Origin: Salinimicrobium catena
Lineage (GTDB): Bacteria; Bacteroidota; Bacteroidia; Flavobacteriales; Flavobacteriaceae
Length of the DNA: 64,000 nucleotides
Assembly: GCF_900102915.1 (NCBI RefSeq)
Contig: NZ_FNGG01000008.1
Location: 34,185-98,184 of the forward strand
Direction of reading: 5' to 3'
Shown: positions 58,873 through 64,000 of the stretch, one piece after another
Layout: the number at the start of each line of letters is the position of its first letter
How positions within the stretch are numbered: position 1 is the stretch's first letter
Program-made: the position numbers and the translations under genes
The notes under the pieces: generated by a model
The model's input: the letters and a program-made list of their open reading frames with translations, nothing else
The model's database searches: none
What the model was told of the DNA's origin: nothing

Positions 58873-59781
58873 TTAAGCGGTTGAATTCAATCTCTTCTGC
58901 CTCTCGATCTCCTGTTCAAGATCGTCAACTGAGTGTAAAAATTTAAATGATGTTTTTGGAACAACACTACCTGTAAGTTCCTTATTGCAGGCGATATACG
59001 TTCTTCCAGGTTTTACTAATTCTGAAAGTTCTTCCAGGTAGGCAGAAATATTCTCGGGAAGATCTTTATGAACCAGAAACAGCAAAAGGTTATCTGCGCC
59101 TGTATCCTTCAGGCAGTCATTTACAGAATTAAGGGGAACATTACTCCCCAGGTATACCACTTGCTTTCCTTTGCTCTTCAGTAAATATGCCGCGAACAAT
59201 AACCCGATCTCATGGAATTCATTTTCAGGAAGAAAGAGCAACCATTTCTCCGACTCCCCACTTTCCGCAGTGATAGAGTCTATAGAGGTAAAAAGTTTTT
59301 GCCTTACAAGGTTGGTAATGTAATGCTCCTGGGATGGAGGCATGGTATTACTGGACCACATTAGCCCCACCCGATTGAGCATAGGGTAAATGATCTTTAT
59401 ATAAGTTGTTTCAAGACCAAACCTTAAAAGGCAATGGGAGAAGAGCCTGGTAAAAGCAATTTCATCATAACTCATTCCGCTTGAGACAAGCCGGTTCACA
59501 AAATAATCGTAATCATTTTGTTCGTCTGCAGTAGGATAGTATTCCTTTAAAAGAGTAAAAAGTTCTTCATCGGTCCTGGTACAAAGCTGAGAGATCTTTA
59601 ACCGTGCTTTGCTAAGGCTTACAATATTCAAGAGCCTGCGAAGTTGGGCGCCATCATAATAGCGGGTATTGCCTTCACTGCGTTTAGGCTGTAGAGCATT
59701 GTACCGCTGTTCCCAAATGCGAATGGTATGCGGCTTTATACCGGAAAATTGAGAAAGCTGGCTGATAGAAAACTGATCCAC
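58873..59781 (-). CDS. MerR-family regulator with B12-binding domain (CarH/LitR-like)
   Basis: 302 residues. The MerR helix-turn-helix comprises about 1-70 (SISQLSQFSGIKPHTIRIWE, then YNALQPKRSEGNTRYYDGAQ). A four-helix B12-capping domain follows (about 85-170) with W142-x9-E152-H153 in LMWSSNTMPPSQEHYITNLV, the residues that contact the upper face of adenosylcobalamin in CarH. The Rossmann B12-binding domain (about 178-265) has ENEFHEIGLLF with the lower-ligand His190, then VVYLGSNVPLNS. In known CarH proteins a dark tetramer represses carotenoid genes and light breaks the Co-C bond, releasing DNA. The His normally after Trp is Ser143 here. First gene of the operon, 1 bp before crtI. Confidence 0.92.
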   Translation of the reverse strand: MDQFSISQLSQFSGIKPHTIRIWEQRYNALQPKRSEGNTRYYDGAQLRRLLNIVSLSKARLKISQLCTRTDEELFTLLKEYYPTADEQNDYDYFVNRLVSSGMSYDEIAFTRLFSHCLLRFGLETTYIKIIYPMLNRVGLMWSSNTMPPSQEHYITNLVRQKLFTSIDSITAESGESEKWLLFLPENEFHEIGLLFAAYLLKSKGKQVVYLGSNVPLNSVNDCLKDTGADNLLLFLVHKDLPENISAYLEELSELVKPGRTYIACNKELTGSVVPKTSFKFLHSVDDLEQEIERQKRLNSTA

Positions 59782-59799
59782 TGTTTAATTCTTTTTATT

Positions 59800-59807
59800 C
59801 AAACTTA
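59800..59807 (-). promoter_or_regulatory. -7 promoter box of the light-response operon (TAAGTTTG)
   Basis: On the minus strand TAAGTTTG, 18 bp before the regulator start. The next 100 bp upstream are very AT-rich, and a TAATTTTG box on the plus strand (59843-59850) may be a divergent promoter. The operator is presumably in this gap, but I cannot identify a clear dyad. Confidence 0.58.
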
Positions 59808-59994
59808 AACATAAATTTATTTACTAACTGTTAATTTCATTTTAATTTTGCATTATTATATTTTATCATATTAGTATACAATAAATTAGGCAGGTCTTTT
59901 GAAGATAAAGATTTTTATTTAGATAAAATGCATTAAAGTAAATTTTAGGAAATACCAGTAATTCTTAAACAAACAAAAACAACAGAAGAATCAG

Positions 59995-60002
59995 TATCTT
60001 TG
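59995..60002 (+). promoter_or_regulatory. -7 promoter box (TATCTTTG)
   Basis: TATCTTTG lies 16 bp before the ATG at 60019. Confidence 0.6.
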
Positions 60003-60018
60003 GGTTTTAATCGACAGA

Positions 60019-60246
60019 ATGAAACACACGAACAGATCACAGCTCATGACCGGACTGAAATACCTTGCCGGCGCTTTACCCTTATCCTTTATTGGACCGG
60101 TAGTCATGTTCAGTTCTTTTAAAAATCAGGAGCATTTTTGGTTCATCCCGGTTTTGATTTTCTCACTCCTGGCCATGGCCGCAGCGATCTTCCTTATGTT
60201 CAAGGGGATCAATACGGTTATGAAGTCCATGTTCGACAAAGACTGA
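60019..60246 (+). CDS. DUF6095-family small membrane protein
   Basis: 75 residues with two membrane helices (about 12-32, ALPLSFIGPVVMFSSF, and 43-62, FIPVLIFSLLAMAAAIFLMF). Short two-helix proteins with KYLAGALPLSFIGPVV are typical of a Bacteroidota family (DUF6095). Function unknown. The TonB-dependent receptor gene starts 50 bp downstream. Confidence 0.82.
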   Translation: MKHTNRSQLMTGLKYLAGALPLSFIGPVVMFSSFKNQEHFWFIPVLIFSLLAMAAAIFLMFKGINTVMKSMFDKD

Positions 60247-60296
60247 TTACCTCTCGTATCCAACATTTGCAAATCGAACCATTTAATCAGGGTATA

Positions 60297-62663
60297 ATGA
60301 GAAAGATCCTTCTTGTATTTTTTCTCTTTGTTTTTTCCTTTCTCCATGCTCAGGAAGAATTTTATGTACTGAATGGAGTGGTAAAAGAGGCAGAAAACAA
60401 TGAAACTCTTAACGGGGTAAACATCCTGTTTCCCGAGCTGCAAAGGGGCACCGTCACCAACGAATATGGATTTTATTCTATCAAGCTACCCCAAGGAAAG
60501 CACCGGATTCTGATCTCCTACCTGGGTTTTGCCACGATCTCTACGGAAGTGGATATCAACAGTGACCTGCACATGGATTTTGAACTCATCGCTGCTGCCG
60601 AAGACCTGGAGGAGATAGTTATTTCTGAAGACCTGGAACGCCTGAATATCCGGAAGCCTGAAATGAGCGTAAACAAGCTGGAAATAGAAACGATACAGAA
60701 GTTGCCGGTCGTGTTTGGAGAAGTGGATGTGATCAAATCCCTTCTTTTACTGCCTGGGGTATCCAATGCCGGGGAGGCTTCTTCGGGTTTCAATGTTCGG
60801 GGTGGGGCTGTGGACCAGAACCTTATCCTGCTTGATGAAGCAACGCTCTATAATTCGAGTCATTTGTTCGGACTATTTTCTGTATTCAATCCGGACGCCA
60901 TTAAGAACCTCAAGCTATACAAGGGAGGAATTCCGGCTAATTACGGGGGAAGGGTATCCTCTGTGCTGGACATTTACCAAAAGGACGGCAACAGCAGGAA
61001 TTTTGAAGTTAATGGCGGGATAGGCCTGATCTCCAGCAGGCTTCTTGCACAGGGCCCAATCCAAAAAAATAAAAGTTCCTTTCTCGTAGGTGGAAGAAGT
61101 TCTTATGCACATCTCTTTTTGAAGCTTACAGACAACGAAAACACAGCTTACTTTTACGATTTAAACACGAAGCTCACCTTTAAGCTTAACGACAGGAATA
61201 CCCTGCTTTTCTCAGGATATTTTGGAAGAGATGTATTTAAGATCAGTGAAAGTTTCAACAACGTCTACGGAAACGCGGTTTTCAACTTAAGATGGAATAA
61301 GATCCTGAAGGATAATATCTTTAGCAACCTTTCCATGATCTACAGTGGTTATTACTACGGTCTTACTTTGGATTTTGTAGGTTTCAACTGGAACAGCGGC
61401 ATCAAAAATCTCAATTTCAAATATGATATTGACCATTTCATAAATGAAAAGATAAACCTTGACTACGGCCTTCAAAGCACCTGGTATGAATTTAATCCTG
61501 GGGAGATCGAACCGAATTCGGAAAGTTCCGGCATCAGCCCGTCTGAACTGACAAAAAAATATGCTTTTGAAAATGCCATCTATTTTTCAATGGAACACAC
61601 TTTTTCAGAAGCATTTTCAGCAGAATACGGCATCAGATACAGCAATTTCTTAAGATTAGGTCAGGACGAACTGAATCTTTACCCCAATGAACAGGCTGTC
61701 AATTACAACGACACCTTTGGCATTTATGAAAAAGCAGAACCCACAGGCACAAAAAGACTGAGCCACGGAAAAGTTGAAAAGTCATTTGACAATCTCGAGC
61801 CTCGCTTAGCCCTTGCATATTCATTTAATGAGAAGCAATCTGTGAAGCTAAGTTATAACAGAATGACCCAGTATCTTCATTTGATCACTAACACAAGTTC
61901 TCCAACTCCCCTGGATGTCTGGACACCAAGCGGAAGATACATTGAGCCACAGCAACTGGACCAGGTGGCAGCAGGGTATTTTCAAACATTTTCGCAAAAC
62001 TATTCTCTTGAAGTAGAAACCTTTTACAAAGATATAACCAACAGGCTTGACTATATAGACGGCGCAAACCTTATCGCGAACAACGCCATTGAGCAGGTGA
62101 TCCTTACCGGCGAAGCGCGAGCATATGGTCTGGAAATTTTACTTCGGAAAAATAACGGTCGCTTGACCGGTTGGCTGGCCTACACCCTCTCTACTTCTGA
62201 ACAACGAACACCCGGAAGAACAAAAACCGAACCAGGCATCAATAATTCAAAATGGTATTCCACTGCGTATGACAAACCTCACGACTTTTCATTGACCGGA
62301 AATTATGAACTCAATGAGAAATGGGAATTTAGCGCCAATTTTGTTTATCAAACCGGGCTGCCCACCACTTTTCCTACAGCGCAATATAAATTTGAAAATC
62401 TTACCATCCCGGTTTACTCGCGCCGCAATAGCAATCGGCTACCAGATTATCACAGGCTGGATATTTCAGCTACATATACTCCTGGGAAAAATAATAACAG
62501 GAACTACCAATCTTCCTGGAATTTTGGGATCTATAATTTATACGCTAGAAAGAATGCCGTTTCCATGTCTTTCAGAAATAATGAGGATACAGGAAGAAAT
62601 GAAGCTTTAAGACTTTCTCTTTTCGGAATTGTTCCATCGGTAACCTATAACTTCAAATTTTAA
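60297..62663 (+). CDS. TonB-dependent outer-membrane receptor with N-terminal CarboxypepD-like domain
   Basis: 788 residues from 60297 (a longer frame to 60138 overlaps the preceding gene and is not used). The signal peptide MRKILLVFFLFVFSFLHAQ is followed by a carboxypeptidase-regulatory-like domain (NGVVKEAENNETLNGVNIL, then QGKHRILISYLGF). A plug (KSLLLLPGVSNAGEASSGFN, VRGGAVDQNLILLDEATLYN) precedes a beta-barrel with aromatic, glycine-rich strands to the end (VTYNFKF). It imports a ligand, possibly a siderophore, a metal or a glycan. It is not a SusC family member, since the next gene is DUF4249 rather than SusD. Confidence 0.93.
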   Translation: MRKILLVFFLFVFSFLHAQEEFYVLNGVVKEAENNETLNGVNILFPELQRGTVTNEYGFYSIKLPQGKHRILISYLGFATISTEVDINSDLHMDFELIAAAEDLEEIVISEDLERLNIRKPEMSVNKLEIETIQKLPVVFGEVDVIKSLLLLPGVSNAGEASSGFNVRGGAVDQNLILLDEATLYNSSHLFGLFSVFNPDAIKNLKLYKGGIPANYGGRVSSVLDIYQKDGNSRNFEVNGGIGLISSRLLAQGPIQKNKSSFLVGGRSSYAHLFLKLTDNENTAYFYDLNTKLTFKLNDRNTLLFSGYFGRDVFKISESFNNVYGNAVFNLRWNKILKDNIFSNLSMIYSGYYYGLTLDFVGFNWNSGIKNLNFKYDIDHFINEKINLDYGLQSTWYEFNPGEIEPNSESSGISPSELTKKYAFENAIYFSMEHTFSEAFSAEYGIRYSNFLRLGQDELNLYPNEQAVNYNDTFGIYEKAEPTGTKRLSHGKVEKSFDNLEPRLALAYSFNEKQSVKLSYNRMTQYLHLITNTSSPTPLDVWTPSGRYIEPQQLDQVAAGYFQTFSQNYSLEVETFYKDITNRLDYIDGANLIANNAIEQVILTGEARAYGLEILLRKNNGRLTGWLAYTLSTSEQRTPGRTKTEPGINNSKWYSTAYDKPHDFSLTGNYELNEKWEFSANFVYQTGLPTTFPTAQYKFENLTIPVYSRRNSNRLPDYHRLDISATYTPGKNNNRNYQSSWNFGIYNLYARKNAVSMSFRNNEDTGRNEALRLSLFGIVPSVTYNFKF

Positions 62664-62666
62664 GGT

Positions 62667-63464
62667 ATGAAAAAGCTGTTTTTTATATTCCTTTTTTTAC
62701 CCCTGTTGTCCTGTGAGGAGGTAGTAGAAGTTGAACTTGAACAGTCAGCTCCAAGGTTAGTGATCGAAGCATCGCTGCTCTGGACCAAAGAGGAAGAAAA
62801 TGACACTCAGTATATACGGCTAACTACTACAGCTCCATATTTCGAAGAAGAGGTACCACCCGCAGAAGGTGCTTTGGTATCTGTCTTTGGTCCGGACGGC
62901 AGGGAATATTCTTTTGAGGAATCAGACCCCGGGATTTATATCAATGACGAAATTTCTCCCTCTGCGGAAGGAGTTTTTGAACTGCTAGTGATTTATAATG
63001 ATCAGGAATATCGGGCGACTGAGGAATTCGTCCAAACGCCGGGGATCGAAGAGGTAGTTCAATTAAATGACCGGGGCTTTTCAGGAGATGAAACTGAATT
63101 CAGGTTGTTTTATACAGATCCTGCCGGGGAAGAGAATTTTTACCTCTTCCGTTTTTTCCATGATGACCTGGTATTACAGATCTATGATGATGAATTCACC
63201 GACGGCAATCGTACTTTTGCCTTTTTTAGTGAAGAGGACATTGAACCTGGAGACAAGGTGGGTTTTGAGATTCAGGGTATATCACAAAGGTTTTACGAAT
63301 ACCTGTTTATCCTTAGGTCTCAATCTGGCACTGCGGGCGGGCCCTTCCAGACTCAGCCTACAATTGTAAGAGGCAATATTGTCAACACCACGAATCCTGA
63401 GAATTATGCTTTTGGATATTTCCGGTTATCGGAAACGGATTTCTTGACTTACACTGTCGAATAA
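62667..63464 (+). CDS. DUF4249 lipoprotein
   Basis: 265 residues with lipoprotein signal MKKLFFIFLFLPLLSCEE (cysteine 16). The body is beta-rich (RLVIEASLLWTKEEENDTQY, ALVSVFGPDGREYSFEESDP, NFYLFRFFHDDLVLQIYDDE) and fits DUF4249, a Bacteroidota outer-membrane lipoprotein family encoded downstream of TonB-dependent receptors. It begins 3 bp after the receptor stop and probably helps capture the same ligand at the cell surface. No SusD-type repeats. Confidence 0.9.
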   Translation: MKKLFFIFLFLPLLSCEEVVEVELEQSAPRLVIEASLLWTKEEENDTQYIRLTTTAPYFEEEVPPAEGALVSVFGPDGREYSFEESDPGIYINDEISPSAEGVFELLVIYNDQEYRATEEFVQTPGIEEVVQLNDRGFSGDETEFRLFYTDPAGEENFYLFRFFHDDLVLQIYDDEFTDGNRTFAFFSEEDIEPGDKVGFEIQGISQRFYEYLFILRSQSGTAGGPFQTQPTIVRGNIVNTTNPENYAFGYFRLSETDFLTYTVE

Positions 63465-63877
63465 ATTCAAAAGAGTAAACCCTTTTGGCAGGTTTAAATT
63501 ACCTATACCTTGGTTGTAATCCAGAGGTTGAAAGGCTGAGAGACTTGCCAGGAAGTTTAATTAATAGAGAATTTCCGGAACTTAAAGCTTCTAAAATCTC
63601 CTCATTAAGGACCTTAGCTGAATATTCTTTCCAGATCTTATATAAAGTATGCAGAGTAAGACCCACCCCGACCTCCGGACACCCCTCTTCAGGGGCGGCG
63701 TTCCTTCGACTTTGCTCAGGACAGGCCTCCCCGATAGCTATCGGGACTCCACAAGATAGCAGTATTTTCGAAGCATCGGGATGGGAGGCTCCACACCCTC
63801 CCTATCCTGCGGACTTTCCCTCCCTTTCAAAGGAGGGAGCTGAGATCCGTTTCCAGGTTTAAATTTACTCCAAAAAA
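63465..63877. repeat. Gene-free spacer with extragenic repeats
   Basis: About 410 bp with several repeat words I recognise as common in Bacteroidota intergenic DNA: CCCGATAGCTATCGGG (63730-63745), TTCGACTTTGCTCAGGACA near 63704, CCCCTCTTCAGGGG near 63679 and CTCCCTTTCAAAGGAGGGAG near 63821. A frame of 125 codons (63485-63862) runs through them and is probably not a gene. A stretch at 63747-63764 matches the 3' end of the 5S gene with one base missing. Confidence 0.7.
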
Positions 63878-63905
63878 AAAGCCTCAACATTGCTGTTGAG
63901 GCTTT
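63871..63905 (-). terminator. Terminator of the rRNA operon
   Basis: Leftward stem AAAGCCTCAACA/TGTTGAGGCTTT with a 4-base loop and T9 tail, directly after the 5S 3' end. Confidence 0.92.
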
Positions 63906-63912
63906 AAAAAAA

Positions 63913-64000
<88 letters not shown>

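Noticed and set aside
60138..60296. N-terminal extension of the TonB receptor frame
   Set aside because: It overlaps the DUF6095 gene and lacks a signal sequence; the signal peptide begins at 60297.
63485..63862. 125-codon frame near the right edge
   Set aside because: It runs through several extragenic repeats, and its composition (PTPTSGHPSSGAA, then many Pro and Ser) reflects repeat DNA rather than a protein family.

Overview
The window looks like a chromosomal segment from a marine-type member of the Flavobacteriaceae (Bacteroidota), in the neighbourhood of Christiangramia/Gramella or Salegentibacter. Supporting signs are -7 promoter boxes of the form TAnnTTTG, a 950-residue CarB without its C-terminal regulatory domain, DUF4199, DUF6095 and DUF4249 families, a TonB-dependent receptor followed by a DUF4249 lipoprotein, a zeaxanthin-type carotenoid cluster, and a 5S rRNA of Bacteroidota type at the right edge. 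No tRNA, CRISPR array, prophage or classical insertion sequence was seen.

Layout. 1-9 kb: carB, rpmH, a lytic transglycosylase, an alpha/beta hydrolase, mtaB, a GlmU-like protein and rpmE2. 9-18.7 kb: a DUF4199 protein with a family 2 glycosyltransferase, a phosphohexomutase, an MsbA-type exporter, an ECF sigma module and an RsmB-type rRNA methyltransferase. 19-28 kb: purL, a class III aminotransferase, an acyl-CoA synthetase, an aldo/keto reductase and a mannose-6-phosphate isomerase. 28-35 kb: a fatty-acid beta-oxidation operon (MarR regulator, fused FadJ-type enzyme, thiolase, acyl-CoA dehydrogenase) interrupted in two successive gaps by small four-helix-bundle (S23/IVP) genes. 35-50.5 kb: osmotic and general stress functions (MscS channel, GH15 hydrolase, fused trehalose-6-phosphate synthase/phosphatase, YtxH and PRC-barrel proteins, a hydrolase-OsmC fusion, Cu/Zn superoxide dismutase, NDH-2, a second ECF sigma module). 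50.5-52.7 kb: PlsC, NUDIX and cyclophilin genes. 52.7-59.8 kb: one leftward operon of eight genes led by a MerR/B12-binding regulator, with crtI, crtB, an uncharacterised gene, crtZ, a CrtYcd-type lycopene cyclase, a TspO-like protein and a photolyase. 60-63.5 kb: a DUF6095 protein, a TonB-dependent receptor and a DUF4249 lipoprotein. 63.5-64 kb: extragenic repeats and the 3' part of a leftward 5S rRNA gene with its terminator.

The most striking structure is in the beta-oxidation operon. Each four-helix-bundle gene is bracketed by degenerate tandem repeats of exactly 7 bp. Within one element the two arrays are inverted relative to each other and share a consensus (TATNNTG for the first, AGANNAN for the second), but the two elements do not share a consensus. 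Each begins a few bases after the stop codon of the upstream gene. This resembles the architecture of 23S rRNA intervening sequences (a base-paired stem enclosing an S23/IVP gene) transplanted into a protein-coding operon. A third 7-bp array without a gene (consensus TTGATCA) sits directly after the stop codon of the GlmU-like gene and may be a scar of such an element. A second system of interest is the light-response operon: its regulator carries the W-x9-E-H and E-x-H-x-x-G motifs of CarH-type coenzyme-B12 photoreceptors and leads an operon for carotenoid synthesis and light-driven DNA repair.
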